From: Rhodococcus pseudokoreensis
Lineage (GTDB): Bacteria; Actinomycetota; Actinomycetes; Mycobacteriales; Mycobacteriaceae
Direction of reading: 5' to 3'
DNA: 64,000 nt
Assembly: GCF_017068395.1 (NCBI RefSeq)
Contig: NZ_CP070619.1
Coordinates: 7,812,001-7,876,000, forward strand
The notes under the pieces are model-generated. The model was not told the DNA's origin, did not search any database, and was given only the letters and a program-made list of their open reading frames with translations. Both the position numbers and the translations under genes were made by a program. Shown here one piece after another: positions 48,801-58,327 of the stretch (the stretch's first letter is position 1; every line of letters starts with the position of its first letter).

Positions 48801-50483
48801 AAGATGGCGCAGGGCGCCAAGCCCGGCGAGGGCGGCCAGTTGCCGGCGTACAAGGTGTACCCGTGGGTCGCGGAGACCCGGCACTCGACGCCGGGGGTCG
48901 GGCTGATCTCCCCGCCGCCGCACCACGACATCTACTCGATCGAGGATCTCGCGCAGCTGATCCACGACCTGAAGAACGCCAACGACCGGGCCCGGGTCCA
49001 CGTGAAGCTGGTCAGCTCGGTCGGGGTGGGAACCGTTGCCGCAGGCGTCAGCAAGGCGCACGCCGACGTGGTCCTCATCTCCGGCAACGACGGCGGAACC
49101 GGCGCCACCCCGCTGACGTCGATGAAGCATGCCGGGGCGCCGTGGGAGATCGGGCTGGCCGACGCCCAGCAGACGCTCGTGCTCAACGGTCTCCGCGACC
49201 GCATCACCGTCCAGTGCGACGGCGGGATGCGCACCGGACGCGACGTGATGGTCGCGGCGCTGCTGGGTGCGGAGGAGTTCGGGTTCTCCACGGCCCCGCT
49301 GATCGTGGCGGGCTGCATCATGATGCGGGTGTGCCACCTCGACACCTGCCCGGTCGGTGTCGCCACCCAGAACCCGGAGCTGCGCAAGCGGTACACCGGC
49401 AAACCGGAGTTCGTGGAGGAGTTCTTCCGGTTCGTCGCCGAGGACGTGCGCCGGTACCTCGCCGACCTCGGATTCCGCAGTATCGACGAGGCCGTCGGTC
49501 ACGCCGACGTCCTCGAGACCGCGCAGGGCATCGCCCACTGGAAGAACCGCGGACTCGACCTCACCCCGATCTTCGCCGTGCCCACCGGGCCCGACGGGGA
49601 GCCGCTGTCGCAGCGGCGGCGGGACCGCGATCAGGACCACGGACTGGACCGGGCACTGGACCGCACACTCATCCAGCTGGCGGAGGGCGCCCTCGAGGAC
49701 GCGCACGCCGTGGAGATCGAGATGCCGGTGCGCAACGTCAACCGGACCGTCGGCACACTGCTCGGCGCGGAGGTCACCCGCCGCTACGGCGCGGCCGGGC
49801 TGCCGGACGACACGATCCGGCTCACGTTCACCGGTTCGGCCGGGCAGTCGCTCGGCGCGTTCCTGCCGCCGGGCATCACCGTCGACCTGACCGGGGACGC
49901 CAACGACTACGTCGGCAAGGGGTTGTCCGGTGGGCGGATCGTGGTCCGTCCCGCCGCCGACGTCCTGTTCGTCCCGGAGACACAGGTGATCGCGGGCAAC
50001 ACCCTGCTCTACGGCGCCACCTCCGGGGAGGTCTATCTCCGGGGGCGAGTCGGGGAACGCTTCTCGGTGCGCAATTCCGGTGCGTCGGCCGTCGTGGAGG
50101 GTGTCGGCGACCACGCCTGCGAATACATGACGGGCGGGCGGGTCGTGATCCTCGGGCCGACGGGGCGGAACATGGCGGCCGGCATGTCCGGCGGCATCGC
50201 GTACGTCCTCGACCTGGACCCGGAGGACGTGAACCCGACGATGGTGAAGCTGATGCAACCCGACCCGGACGATCTGGACTGGCTGCGCGGCGCCGTCACC
50301 CGGCACCACCGGTGGACGGGTTCCGCGGTCGCGGCGTCCGTGCTCGCCGACTGGCCCCGGCGGTCCGCGCTGTTCACCAAGGTGATGCCGGTCGACTACC
50401 AGCGGGTGCTGGACGCGACCCGGATGGCCAAGGCGGAGGGTCTCGACGTCGACACTGCGATCATGGAGGCGGCACGTGGCTGA
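45900..50483 (+). CDS. gltB: Glutamate synthase large subunit GltB
   Basis: Amidotransferase and flavoprotein that converts glutamine and 2-oxoglutarate to two glutamates, the GOGAT cycle partner of glutamine synthetase. 1527 residues from GTG 45900, chosen because GGAGG lies 7 bases before it. A short propeptide precedes the nucleophile Cys in [13 protein letters not shown] near residue 23, class II amidotransferase. [15 protein letters not shown] and [12 protein letters not shown] start the FMN/synthase domain, [13 protein letters not shown] follows, and [13 protein letters not shown] carries the 3Fe-4S cysteines. The GXGXG helix domain fills the C-terminus. gltD overlaps by 8 bases. Confidence 0.96.
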   Translation: MLFSQLPGPQGLYDPGQEVDSCGVAMVADVHGRRSHSIVSDGLLALENLEHRGAAGSEPNSGDGAGILLQLPTEFFGALAPFDLPAPLDDGSSTYAAGICFLPQDPQARAAAQRRVSDLADEEGLQILGWRPVPVDPDGADVGATARACAPHMSQLFVAAPAVGGIRPGGLALDRLVYPLRKRAEQVTPDIESEGSGVYFPSLSSRTVVYKGMLTTSQLARYFPDLRDPRMASAIAIVHSRFSTNTFPSWPLAHPFRFVAHNGEINTVRGNRNRMRAREALLSSAVIPGDLRRVYPICTPDASDSASFDEVLELLHLAGRSVPHVVMMMVPEAWENDTSMCPDRRAFYQFHASLMEAWDGPACVTFTDGTVVGAVLDRNGLRPGRWWQTVDGRVILASESGVLDVPQAEVVAKGRLEPGQMFLVDTSEGRIVPDEEIKMRLAAERPYAEWLYAGLLELKTLPDRPHAQHNHESVVRRQVAFGYTEEDLRILLAPMATSGGEPLGSMGTDTPIAVMSQRSRLLYDYFVELFAQVTNPPLDAIREEIVTSLSRVMGPEQNLLEPTAASCRQIVLPWPVLDNEELNKIIHVNADGNHPGLAAAVLRALYDVERGGAGMAEAIEELRAQASAAIADGYRTLVISDRDSDHTRAPIPSLLAVAAVHHHLVRTKERTKVALVVESGDAREVHHLALLIGYGAAAVNPYLAMESIEDLVSEGELTGVEHTIAVRNYLTALGKGVLKVMSKMGISTVGSYTAAQVFEAIGLDRDLVHEYFKGTVSKLGGAGLDEIAREVTVRHRQAYPDNPAEFAHRRLEDGGEYQFRRDGELHLFTPETVFLLQHATRTGRHEVFAQYSDEVNRLAEAGGALRGLFTFREGVRPPVPLDEVEPVERIVTRFNTGAMSYGSISAEAHETMAVAMNNLGGRSNSGEGGENVDRLYDPSRRSAVKQVASGRFGVTSDYLINASDIQIKMAQGAKPGEGGQLPAYKVYPWVAETRHSTPGVGLISPPPHHDIYSIEDLAQLIHDLKNANDRARVHVKLVSSVGVGTVAAGVSKAHADVVLISGNDGGTGATPLTSMKHAGAPWEIGLADAQQTLVLNGLRDRITVQCDGGMRTGRDVMVAALLGAEEFGFSTAPLIVAGCIMMRVCHLDTCPVGVATQNPELRKRYTGKPEFVEEFFRFVAEDVRRYLADLGFRSIDEAVGHADVLETAQGIAHWKNRGLDLTPIFAVPTGPDGEPLSQRRRDRDQDHGLDRALDRTLIQLAEGALEDAHAVEIEMPVRNVNRTVGTLLGAEVTRRYGAAGLPDDTIRLTFTGSAGQSLGAFLPPGITVDLTGDANDYVGKGLSGGRIVVRPAADVLFVPETQVIAGNTLLYGATSGEVYLRGRVGERFSVRNSGASAVVEGVGDHACEYMTGGRVVILGPTGRNMAAGMSGGIAYVLDLDPEDVNPTMVKLMQPDPDDLDWLRGAVTRHHRWTGSAVAASVLADWPRRSALFTKVMPVDYQRVLDATRMAKAEGLDVDTAIMEAARG

Positions 50484-51978
50484 TCCCCAGGGCTTTCTGC
50501 ACATCGTGAAGAAGGAGGCGCGCAAGCGCCCGGTCGCCGAGCGGGTGCACGACTGGAACGAGGTGTACGCGCCGCAGAGTTCCGCGGAGCGGGCCGCCGA
50601 GGTGTCCGAGCAGGCGGCGCGGTGCATGGACTGCGGAATCCCGTTCTGCCACTCGGGAAGTGCGGGCTGCCCGCTGGGCAATCTGATCCCGGAGTGGAAC
50701 GACCTCGTGCGGCGCGGCCGCTGGTCGGCGGCCAGCGAGCGGCTGCACGCCACCAATAATTTCCCGGAGTTCACGGGCCGGGTGTGCCCGGCGCCGTGCG
50801 AGTCGGCGTGCGTGCTCTCGCTCGCCGACACGCACACGACGGGCAGTGTCACGATCAAGCGGATCGAACAGGCCATCGCGGACGTCGCGTGGGACTCCGG
50901 CACGGTGGTCCCCAAACCGCCGATGATCGCCACGGGACGGAAGGTCGCGGTGGTCGGATCCGGCCCGGCCGGTCTGGCGGCGGCTCAGCAACTGACCCGG
51001 GCGGGGCACGACGTCACCGTCTACGAGCGCGACGACCGGCTCGGGGGACTGCTGCGGTACGGCATCCCGGAATTCAAGATGGAGAAGGCCATTCTCGATC
51101 AGCGTCTGATGCAGATGCGCGCCGAGGGAACCCACTTCGTCACCGACTGCGAGGTCGGCGTCGACCTCACCGTGGAGCAGGTGAGCGGGAACTTCGACGC
51201 GGTCGTGCTCGCGATCGGTGCGCTGCGGGCCCGCGACAACACCACCGTCGAGGGCCGCGAGCTGAACGGGATCCATCTCGCGATGGAACATCTCGTCACC
51301 TCCAATAAGGAATGCGAAGGCGACGGTCCCGCGGACATCACCGCCAAGGGCAAACACGTCGTCATCATCGGTGGCGGCGACACCGGCGCCGACTGCCTCG
51401 GAACGGCGCACCGCCAGGGCGCGCTGTCGGTGACCCAACTGGACTACAACCCGGAGTTGCCGACGGAGCGGGACGAGGCCGCGACGCCGTGGCCGGCGTG
51501 GCCGATGGTGCTGCGCACGTCGCCCGCGCACGCCGAGGGCGGTGTCCGCCGGTACCAGGTCGCGGTGCAGCGGTTCCTCGGCGACGCGAACGGGAACGTC
51601 CGGTCCATGGTGCTCGCCGAGGTCGAGGTCACCCGTGAGGACGGCAAACGCATCATCACGCCGGTCGGCGAGGAGATCGAATTGCCTTGCGAACTAGCAC
51701 TTTTCGCGATCGGCTTCGAGGGTGTCGATCTCGGTCCGCTGCTCGACGACTACGGGTTGTCGCCGACCCGGCGCGGAGCGCTCTCCTGCGGACCGGACTG
51801 GCAGACCACCGCACCCGGGGTCTTCGTCTGCGGGGACGCGCACCGCGGCGCGTCGCTCGTCGTGTGGGCGATCGCGGAGGGCCGATCCGCGGCGCACGCC
51901 GTCGACGTGTACCTCACCGGGGCGTCGGACCTCCCGTCGCCGGTGCATCCGACGGCGCTTCCGCTGGCAGTCGTCTAA
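50476..51978 (+). CDS. gltD: Glutamate synthase small subunit GltD
   Basis: FAD- and NADPH-binding subunit that supplies electrons to GltB. 500 residues. Near the N-terminus, [20 protein letters not shown] (about 50-69) and [14 protein letters not shown] (about 98-111) hold the two 4Fe-4S clusters. [17 protein letters not shown] near 157 binds FAD and [22 protein letters not shown] near 295 binds NADPH. It starts at GTG 50476 inside the gltB end. pyk follows with its own promoter. Confidence 0.96.
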   Translation: MADPQGFLHIVKKEARKRPVAERVHDWNEVYAPQSSAERAAEVSEQAARCMDCGIPFCHSGSAGCPLGNLIPEWNDLVRRGRWSAASERLHATNNFPEFTGRVCPAPCESACVLSLADTHTTGSVTIKRIEQAIADVAWDSGTVVPKPPMIATGRKVAVVGSGPAGLAAAQQLTRAGHDVTVYERDDRLGGLLRYGIPEFKMEKAILDQRLMQMRAEGTHFVTDCEVGVDLTVEQVSGNFDAVVLAIGALRARDNTTVEGRELNGIHLAMEHLVTSNKECEGDGPADITAKGKHVVIIGGGDTGADCLGTAHRQGALSVTQLDYNPELPTERDEAATPWPAWPMVLRTSPAHAEGGVRRYQVAVQRFLGDANGNVRSMVLAEVEVTREDGKRIITPVGEEIELPCELALFAIGFEGVDLGPLLDDYGLSPTRRGALSCGPDWQTTAPGVFVCGDAHRGASLVVWAIAEGRSAAHAVDVYLTGASDLPSPVHPTALPLAVV

Positions 51979-52002
51979 ATGGAGAAGGGCGCGCGGGACG
52001 AC

Positions 52003-52008
52003 TAGGCT
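52003..52008 (+). promoter_or_regulatory. Putative -10 element of pyk
   Basis: TAGGCT, 7 bases before GTG 52016. It fits a leaderless pyk transcript. Confidence 0.5.
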
Positions 52009-52015
52009 CGAGGCC

Positions 52016-53434
52016 GTGAACCGACGCACGAAGATCGTATGCACACTTGGACCTGCTACCGCCACCGGTGACCGTATTCGCGAGCTCGTCGAAAGCGGTA
52101 TGGACGTGGCGCGGCTGAATTTCAGCCACGGCGAGCACGCCGACCACGAGGAGAACTACAAACGCGTGAGGGCGGCCTCGGACGCGACGGGTAAGGCGGT
52201 CGGTGTCCTGGCCGATCTGCAGGGCCCGAAGATCCGGTTGGGCCGGTTCGCGGAGGGTCGCACCACGTGGGCCAACGGTGAGGAGGTGCGGATCACCGTC
52301 GACGAGTGCGAGGGCACCCACGACCGGGTTTCGACCACGTACAAGCAGTTGGCCGAGGACGCGAAGCCGGGTGACCGGTTGCTGGTCGACGACGGCAAGG
52401 TCGGTCTCGTCGTGTCCGGGGTGGAGGGCAACGACGTGATCTGCCGGGTCACCGAGGGCGGCCCGGTGTCCAACAACAAGGGTGTGTCGCTGCCGGGGAT
52501 GAACGTGTCGGTCCCGGCGCTGTCGGAGAAGGACATCGCGGATCTGGAGTTCGCGCTCGGGTTGGGCGTCGATTTCATCGCGCTCTCGTTCGTGCGGTCG
52601 CCGGCGGATGTGGAGTTGGTGCACGCGGTGATGGACCGGGTGGGGCGGCGGATCCCGGTGATCGCGAAGCTGGAGAAGCCGGAGGCGATCGACAACCTCG
52701 AGGCGATCGTGCTGGCGTTCGACGCGGTGATGGTCGCGCGTGGTGATCTGGGGGTGGAGTTGCCGCTCGAGCAGGTGCCGTTGGTGCAGAAGCGGGCGAT
52801 TCAGATCGCGCGGGAGAACGCGAAGCCGGTGATCGTGGCGACGCAGATGCTGGAGTCGATGATCGAGAATTCGCGGCCGACGCGTGCGGAGGCCTCGGAT
52901 GTGGCGAACGCGGTCCTCGACGGTGCGGATGCGGTGATGCTTTCCGGTGAGACGTCGGTGGGTAAGTATGTGATGGAGACGGTGCGCACCATGGCGCGGA
53001 TCGTGGAGGCAGTGGAGAACGAGTCCACGCAGGTGCCGCCGTTGACGCATGTGCCGCGCACCAAGCGGGGTGTGATCTCGTACGCGGCCCGCGATATCGG
53101 GGAGCGGTTGGACGCGAAGGCGTTGGTGGCGTTCACGCAGTCCGGGGACACGGTGCGGCGGTTGGCGCGGTTGCATACGCCGTTGCCGTTGCTGGCGTTC
53201 ACGCCGTTGCCGGAGGTGCGGTCGCAGTTGTCGTTGACGTGGGGGACGGAGACGTTCATCGTCGATCCGGTGGACAGTACGGATGCGATGGTGCGGCAGG
53301 TCGACAATGCGTTGCTGGGGTTGGGCCGGTATCAGAAGGGTGAGTTGGTGGTGATCGTGGCGGGGTCGCCGCCCGGCACCGTAGGCTCGACCAACCTGAT
53401 CCACGTCCACAGAATCGGCGAAGAGGACCACTAG
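52016..53434 (+). CDS. pyk: Pyruvate kinase
   Basis: Last glycolytic step, phosphoenolpyruvate plus ADP to pyruvate plus ATP. 472 residues, the length of mycobacterial PykA. RRTKIVCTLGPATATGDRIREL at the start, MDVARLNFSHGEHADHEENY, LADLQGPKIRLGRF, the active site IPVIAKLEKPEAIDNLEAI and MVARGDLGVELPLEQVPLVQKRAI are standard. The second half, from about 52560, uses many TTG and GTG codons, unlike neighbours that prefer CTC/CTG and GTC. It sits between gltD and tesB. The GTG start is supported by TAGGCT upstream. Confidence 0.96.
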   Translation: MNRRTKIVCTLGPATATGDRIRELVESGMDVARLNFSHGEHADHEENYKRVRAASDATGKAVGVLADLQGPKIRLGRFAEGRTTWANGEEVRITVDECEGTHDRVSTTYKQLAEDAKPGDRLLVDDGKVGLVVSGVEGNDVICRVTEGGPVSNNKGVSLPGMNVSVPALSEKDIADLEFALGLGVDFIALSFVRSPADVELVHAVMDRVGRRIPVIAKLEKPEAIDNLEAIVLAFDAVMVARGDLGVELPLEQVPLVQKRAIQIARENAKPVIVATQMLESMIENSRPTRAEASDVANAVLDGADAVMLSGETSVGKYVMETVRTMARIVEAVENESTQVPPLTHVPRTKRGVISYAARDIGERLDAKALVAFTQSGDTVRRLARLHTPLPLLAFTPLPEVRSQLSLTWGTETFIVDPVDSTDAMVRQVDNALLGLGRYQKGELVVIVAGSPPGTVGSTNLIHVHRIGEEDH

Positions 53435-54313
53435 GTGAGCGAAGTCGCGGCGAAGACCGATCTCCAGACCCTGCTCGAACTTCTCGATCTCGAGAAGACC
53501 GGCGAGGACACGTACCGAGGTCGGCATCCCGCGCAGGTGGGTAGTCGGACGTTCGGCGGCCAGTTGATCTCCCAGGCACTGGTCGCCGCCGGCCGCACCG
53601 TCAGCGGCGAGCGCGCCGTGCACGCGGTCAACGCCCACTTCATCCGCGGCGGAAACGTCAAGGAACCCATCGAATACCGCGTCGAGCGGCACCGCGACGG
53701 CCGGGCATTCGCGAATCGCCAGGTCACGGCGCTGCAGAACGGTCAGGAACTGTTCGTCATGCTGGCGGCGTTCCAGGACTGGGGCAAGGGTCTCGAGCAC
53801 GCGGTCGAGGTGCCCGACGTCCCGTTCCCGGACACGCTGCCGCCGCTCGGCGACCACTTCCAGGGTTACGAAGACCGCCTGAAGATGTTCGTCGACGCGC
53901 TCAAGCCGATCGACATGCGGTACGCGAACGACCCGTCGTGGATCATGAAGGGCACGGGGGAGAAACTCAACCACAACCGGGTCTGGATGAAATCGGACGG
54001 AGAACTCCCGGACGACCCGCTGATCCACGTGGCCGTGATGGGCTACTCGTCGGACACGACGGTCCTGGATTCCATCATCACTACCCACGGACTGTCGTGG
54101 GGGCTGGACCGGATCGTCGCGGCCACCGTCAACCATTCCATCTGGTTCCACCGGCCGTTCCGCTTCGACGACTGGACGCTGTACGCCACCGAGTCGCCGG
54201 TCGCGGCAGGTTCCCGCGGTCTCGCGACGGGGCGCTTCTTCTCCCTCGAGGGGGAGTTGCTGGCGACGGTGGTCCAGGAAGGGCTCATCCGGCACTTCCC
54301 GCCGCGTCAATAG
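53435..54313 (+). CDS. tesB: Acyl-CoA thioesterase II TesB
   Basis: Two-hot-dog thioesterase of 292 residues that hydrolyses medium- and long-chain acyl-CoAs. TYRGRHPAQVGSRTFGGQLISQAL near 28-51, HAVNAHFIRGGN near 66-77, and the catalytic set in HVAVMGYSSDTTVLDSI and GLSWGLDRIVAATVNHSIWFHRPFRFDDW near 200-250 match TesB. In M. tuberculosis tesB1 directly follows pykA, as here. GTG 53435 is immediately after the pyk TAG, so they may share a transcript. Confidence 0.95.
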   Translation: MSEVAAKTDLQTLLELLDLEKTGEDTYRGRHPAQVGSRTFGGQLISQALVAAGRTVSGERAVHAVNAHFIRGGNVKEPIEYRVERHRDGRAFANRQVTALQNGQELFVMLAAFQDWGKGLEHAVEVPDVPFPDTLPPLGDHFQGYEDRLKMFVDALKPIDMRYANDPSWIMKGTGEKLNHNRVWMKSDGELPDDPLIHVAVMGYSSDTTVLDSIITTHGLSWGLDRIVAATVNHSIWFHRPFRFDDWTLYATESPVAAGSRGLATGRFFSLEGELLATVVQEGLIRHFPPRQ

Positions 54314-54346
54314 CGGCGCTGCCATTGGTGTTGCCACCGAACGGCT

Positions 54347-54362
54347 TTGAACGGTAGTTCAA
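54347..54362. promoter_or_regulatory. Palindrome TTGAACGGTAGTTCAA before the small acidic gene
   Basis: A 6-4-6 perfect inverted repeat in the gap between tesB and the 81-residue gene, 15 bases before TAGGGT (54378-54383), a possible -10. It shares TTGAAC/GTTCAA arms with the BioQ box but has a 4-base instead of a 3-base centre. Confidence 0.5.
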
Positions 54363-54419
54363 CCGGTGGCCACGGCGTAGGGTCGGTCTGGAATCTCCGA
54401 AACGGAACGGACGTGCAAC

Positions 54420-54665
54420 ATGAGCGCAGACGAACCCGAGAAGAAGACCGACCGGCCGGCCGAGAGCGAAGTTCCCGTGCCCGACGACGAGGCGCTCGCC
54501 GAAGCCAGGAAGAAGGTGGAGGAGATCGACGCCCGCTACGAGCCGGGGGCCCGCGAGACGGTCGTCCTGCCCGGCTCCGACGGCACGGTGTCGGGAACCG
54601 CCTTCGACGACTACGTCGACGACGACGGCAATCTGAAAGAGCCTGAACCCGAGAAGGACTCGTAG
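54420..54665 (+). CDS. Small acidic hypothetical protein
   Basis: 81 residues, ATG 54420 to TAG 54665. It is highly charged (DEALAEARKKVEEIDARYEPG, FDDYVDDDGNLKEPEPEKD) with no membrane span, Cys or known domain. A helical middle part and disordered ends are likely. It has its own promoter region with a TTGAAC palindrome, and a long inverted repeat follows. Function unknown; possibly a regulatory or stress-related small protein common to this genus. Confidence 0.65.
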   Translation: MSADEPEKKTDRPAESEVPVPDDEALAEARKKVEEIDARYEPGARETVVLPGSDGTVSGTAFDDYVDDDGNLKEPEPEKDS

Positions 54666-54693
54666 CACCCGCTGTCGCCTGGGCCCGTTCACC

Positions 54694-54746
54694 TCGCCCG
54701 ATGTCCCACCCTGTGGTCGAAACCGCGCAAATGGGACATCGGGCGA
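54694..54746. repeat. 15-bp-arm inverted repeat upstream of the ABC transporter
   Basis: TCGCCCGATGTCCCA (54694-54708) and its exact complement TGGGACATCGGGCGA (54732-54746) around a 23-base spacer. It is large enough to be a terminator for the small acidic gene or a copy of an intergenic repeat element. There is no open frame or transposase. Confidence 0.8.
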
Positions 54747-54863
54747 TCTGTGTCCCCGAGTCGGCGCGTGTCCTGCGCGGATCTCTCGCCCATCACCGAC
54801 CTCCGGGGTTAGACTTCGCCATCTTTTCTGGTGAGTTTCACCTCGTGATCGGGGATATGGGTC

Positions 54864-56651
54864 GTGGACTGGAACAACGTCGTATGGGACAGCTCGATGT
54901 GGCTGCTCAAGGCCTACGTCATGACTGTCGTCGCGTTCGTCGTCGTGGTGATACTGCTCGCGCGGTTCACCAAATGGGGTAAGCAGTTCTGGCGCTTCGC
55001 CGCGCCCTACTTCGATCCGCGGCGCAGCCTCAAGCCGCTGACCATCCTGGCGGTGCTGCTGCTGTCGACGGTCTTCGCGGTGCGCATGACGGTGCTGTTC
55101 TCCTACTGGTACAACGACTTCTACGATTCGATCCAGAACCTGGACGAGACGGCGTTCTGGCACTTCCTCCGCGTGTTCGCCATCCTGGCGACCGTCCACG
55201 TGGTCCGTGCCCTCGTCGAGTACCTGATCGGGCAGACCCTCGACATCGACTGGCGGACCTGGCTCAACCACCATCTCGTCGACGACTGGCTCGACAGCCG
55301 TGCCTACTACCGCGACCGCTTCCTCGGCGACGCGATCGACAACCCGGATCAGCGCATCCAGGCCGACATCACCAACTTCGTGACCACGTCCCGCTCGCTG
55401 TCGATGGGAGCGGTGACCGCGGTGCTGTCGATCGTGTCGTTCACCGGAATCCTGTGGGACCTGTCCGGCCCGATGACCGTGTTCGGTGTCGAGATCTCGC
55501 GGGCGATGATTTTCCTCGTCTACATCTACGTGCTGGTGACTACGGCGGTGGCGTTCTGGATCGGCAAGCCCCTCATCAAGCTGAACTTCCTCAACGAGAA
55601 ACTCGGCGCCAACTTCCGTTACGCCCTCATCCGGGTGCGGGAGTACGGTGAGAGCATCGCGTTCTACCGCGGCGAAAACGTCGAGCGGCGCACCCTCGCC
55701 GGACGGTTCGCGGACGTCATCCGGAACATGTGGCAGATCGTCTTCCGGACGTTGAAGTTCAGCGGCTGGAACCTCACCGTCAACCAGACGGCCGTCATCT
55801 TCCCGTTCCTGGTGCAGGGTCCGCGACTGTTCACCGGCCAGGTATCCCTCGGTGACGTGATGCAGACGTCGCAGGCCTTCGGGCAGGTCCACGACTCGCT
55901 GTCGTTCTTCCGCGAGTCGTACGCCGACTTCGCCAGTTTCCGCGCGACCCTCATCCGACTCAACGGTCTCGCCAACGACAACCTGCACGCCGCCGAACTT
56001 CCGGTCCTGAAGACCGGCAAGTCGGGCGACGATTTGCAGGTCGAAAAGCTGGACGTGCGCATCCCGACGGGCGAGACCCTCATCGAGGGCCTCGCGCTCA
56101 CCGTGACCCCCGGGCAGTCGCTACTGGTCAAGGGGCCGTCCGGCTCGGGCAAGACCACGTTGCTCCGCACACTCGCGGATCTGTGGCCGTACGCCGACGG
56201 CACCGTGTCGCGGCCCTCGGGGGAGGCCATCTTCCTGTCCCAGCGCCCGTACCTGCCGCTCGGGTCGCTGCGCACCGCACTGGCCTACCCGAAGGAGCCG
56301 ACGGCGTCCGACGACGTCGTGCGTGGTGCACTGTCGAGGGTGTCGCTCGGCAACCTGGGTGATCGGCTCGACGAGACCGCCGACTGGACGCGGATCCTGT
56401 CGCCGGGCGAGCAGCAGCGTCTCGCGTTCGCGCGGGTGCTGATCGCCCGTCCCGCGGTGATCTTCCTGGACGAGGCCACGTCGGCGATCGACGAGGGCCT
56501 CGAGCACACCCTCTACACGCTGCTCAGGACCGAACTCCCCGACAGCATCGTGGTCAGTGTCGGGCACCGGAGCACCCTCAACCAGTTCCATTCCCGTGGT
56601 GTGGAACTCGAAGGGGAAGGGCGGTGGACGGAGTCGGAGCTCGTGAAGTGA
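54864..56651 (+). CDS. SbmA/BacA-type ABC transporter with fused ATPase (Rv1819c-like)
   Basis: 595 residues combining a six-span membrane domain of the ABC_membrane_2 family (about 15-330; YNDFYDSIQNLDE and YLIGQTLDIDWRTWLN are typical BacA-related strings) with a C-terminal ATPase. Walker A GPSGSGKTT is near 430, the signature is LSPGEQQRLAFARVL near 510, and Walker B VIFLDEATSAID near 530. Homologues such as mycobacterial Rv1819c import hydrophilic molecules including vitamin B12 and peptides; substrate here unknown. It starts at GTG 54864. The 3' end overlaps the convergent DUF4185 gene by 74 bases. Confidence 0.9.
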   Translation: MDWNNVVWDSSMWLLKAYVMTVVAFVVVVILLARFTKWGKQFWRFAAPYFDPRRSLKPLTILAVLLLSTVFAVRMTVLFSYWYNDFYDSIQNLDETAFWHFLRVFAILATVHVVRALVEYLIGQTLDIDWRTWLNHHLVDDWLDSRAYYRDRFLGDAIDNPDQRIQADITNFVTTSRSLSMGAVTAVLSIVSFTGILWDLSGPMTVFGVEISRAMIFLVYIYVLVTTAVAFWIGKPLIKLNFLNEKLGANFRYALIRVREYGESIAFYRGENVERRTLAGRFADVIRNMWQIVFRTLKFSGWNLTVNQTAVIFPFLVQGPRLFTGQVSLGDVMQTSQAFGQVHDSLSFFRESYADFASFRATLIRLNGLANDNLHAAELPVLKTGKSGDDLQVEKLDVRIPTGETLIEGLALTVTPGQSLLVKGPSGSGKTTLLRTLADLWPYADGTVSRPSGEAIFLSQRPYLPLGSLRTALAYPKEPTASDDVVRGALSRVSLGNLGDRLDETADWTRILSPGEQQRLAFARVLIARPAVIFLDEATSAIDEGLEHTLYTLLRTELPDSIVVSVGHRSTLNQFHSRGVELEGEGRWTESELVK

Positions 56652-57675
56652 CCGGCACGTCCAGCCGAGTGGTGAACTGCAGCACGCGATAGGGATCCCC
56701 GGTCGTCGTGTTCCATTGCGACACAAGCAGATGCAGCTCGTCCAGCGTGGACGCCGGATGGATGTAACCGCCGTAGATCTGCGCCCACGTGCCGTCCGCG
56801 GCCCCCCAATCGCCGCCGGCGACCTGCACCGTCGGTTCCGACCACAGTCCGTCGATGTGCTGCGCCGTGCGGGTGACGATCGCGTAGGCAGTGGGGTCGA
56901 AGTAGGCGAGGACCCAGGTTCCGTCGATCCGCCGCAGGCACATCTCCCCGACGGGTCCCGGCAGGATCGGGGTCGCGGGCTGTCCCCACGCCCATCCGGT
57001 GCCGCGGGCCCAGCCCCAGTCTTCGTAGGCTCCGGGGTCGAGGATGCGCGCTTCGGGGACTCGGCGCAGGATCATTCCACCCGGATTAACGCGGTCGAAC
57101 GCGCTCGAGACGACGTAGACGTAGCCGTCGTGCCGTTCCATGGTCCACAGTTGGTCGAGCGACCCGCCGCGGTTGTCCCAGCGGGCCGGCGTCCGGTGCC
57201 AGTGCTCACCGCCGTCGTCGGACCAGGCGAGATACGTGAAGTTCGTCGGCCACGCCTGCGACGCCCAGGAGTGCACACTGACGACGGACAGATAGGTCCG
57301 GTCGCCGAGGGTGACGGCGTCCGCGGGAACGACGGTGAACTCGCTGCCCGCCGATTCCGGGTCGGGTGATTCGCGCACGTCGTGCGCGTTCGGGAGGATC
57401 TCCCTCGCCGTCCGGCCGCCTGCCGCAGAGTCGAATTCGATGCCGCCGCGGAGATCGGTTGTGATGGAGCGCAACATCACGGGACTGCGCCACCCCCGGC
57501 CGCTCCGGCCACGGGAGCTGAACGTGTCGCCGAAGAAGAACGCGACCCGGCCGTCGGCCAGGCGCACCGGACAACCGAGGTCGGTGCCGCGCACACCCCA
57601 TCGCCGCGTCGCCTCGCCGGTGACCTCCTTCACGAAAGTCGCTGCCGGTGTGGTGGTGCTGCCCGGGATACGCAC
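56578..57675 (-). CDS. DUF4185 beta-propeller-like protein
   Basis: 365 residues, mostly beta. VRLADGRVAFFFGDTFSSR, TYLAWSDDGGEHWHR, GWAWGQPATPILPG, MCLRRIDGTWVLAYFDP and EPTVQVAGGDW form repeated blades of the kind seen in DUF4185 and glycosidase-like proteins. There is no signal peptide in the shown N-terminus, so an upstream signal may be lacking or the protein is intracellular. The last 74 bases overlap the ABC-transporter gene from the opposite side. It may bind or cut a sugar polymer; this is family-level inference only. Confidence 0.75.
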   Translation of the reverse strand: MRIPGSTTTPAATFVKEVTGEATRRWGVRGTDLGCPVRLADGRVAFFFGDTFSSRGRSGRGWRSPVMLRSITTDLRGGIEFDSAAGGRTAREILPNAHDVRESPDPESAGSEFTVVPADAVTLGDRTYLSVVSVHSWASQAWPTNFTYLAWSDDGGEHWHRTPARWDNRGGSLDQLWTMERHDGYVYVVSSAFDRVNPGGMILRRVPEARILDPGAYEDWGWARGTGWAWGQPATPILPGPVGEMCLRRIDGTWVLAYFDPTAYAIVTRTAQHIDGLWSEPTVQVAGGDWGAADGTWAQIYGGYIHPASTLDELHLLVSQWNTTTGDPYRVLQFTTRLDVPVTSRAPTPSTALPLRVPHHGNGTG

Positions 57676-57719
57676 TCCCTACTGTCGGTGAAATCGGGTG
57701 GTCGGTGAATTTCGGGTGG

Positions 57720-58223
57720 TCAGGACGTCTTGCGGTAGGACTCGGCGAGTTCGTCGGCCCGATCCCACAGCGACCAGTCGACTTCGCGGCCGTCCAGTTG
57801 CGCTTCGACGACCTCGAGCCCTGCGTGCCAGCCTGCGGCGTGCGCGTAGGCGGATTCTTCTTCTTCCACGGTGTGGGTGAGCGTCAGCCAGCAGCCGCCG
57901 CTGCCGTCGGGAACGAGTTCCCAGTGCAGCGTCTCGGCGTCCCACAGGTATTCGAGGATGTGCGCGGGATGCACCGAGATGACCGTTCCGGTGGTGGTCT
58001 GATCTGCGGGCAGACCGAATCGGCGCACCTGCTCGGGTGTCACCCGGAAGACGAGGTCGGCGCCCGGGGTGAGGTCGAAGTCGACGTCGGCGGGAAACCA
58101 GGCCTTCAGGTACTGCGGGTCGGTGAGAACACGCCACACCTTCTCCGGCGAGTGCGAGAGCGCTTGCTGGAATCGAAGGGCTACCCGCCCGTCGTAGGTG
58201 AAAGTGACGGTGCCGAGCTCCAT
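57720..58223 (-). CDS. SRPBCC / AHSA1-type ligand-binding protein
   Basis: 167 residues from ATG 58223. ALSHSPEKVWRVLTDPQYLKAWFP near 17-40 and GTVISVHPAHILEYLWDAETLHWELVP near 78-104 are typical of activator-of-Hsp90-like START-fold proteins, and WLTLTHTV is near 113-120. These bind hydrophobic small molecules or aid polyketide and stress functions; the ligand is unknown. It stands alone between the DUF4185 gene and the ECF sigma factor, all on the minus strand. Confidence 0.82.
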   Translation of the reverse strand: MELGTVTFTYDGRVALRFQQALSHSPEKVWRVLTDPQYLKAWFPADVDFDLTPGADLVFRVTPEQVRRFGLPADQTTTGTVISVHPAHILEYLWDAETLHWELVPDGSGGCWLTLTHTVEEEESAYAHAAGWHAGLEVVEAQLDGREVDWSLWDRADELAESYRKTS

Positions 58224-58327
58224 GGGTGACCTCCGTGCTCGAGGGCGTACCTGTCCCACCATGGTACTGGCAGGACGCCGCAGATCCCCAGGATCGGGCA
58301 CAAAAAACCGCCGCTACCTGCGGGTCG

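Noticed and set aside
45762..50933. A very long open frame on the strand opposite gltB
   Set aside because: It covers gltB, which has unmistakable catalytic and cluster motifs. The antisense frame is Arg/His-rich with no domain and results from high GC.
54694..54863. Mobile element at the inverted repeat
   Set aside because: No transposase or target-site duplication; only a 53-base structure.
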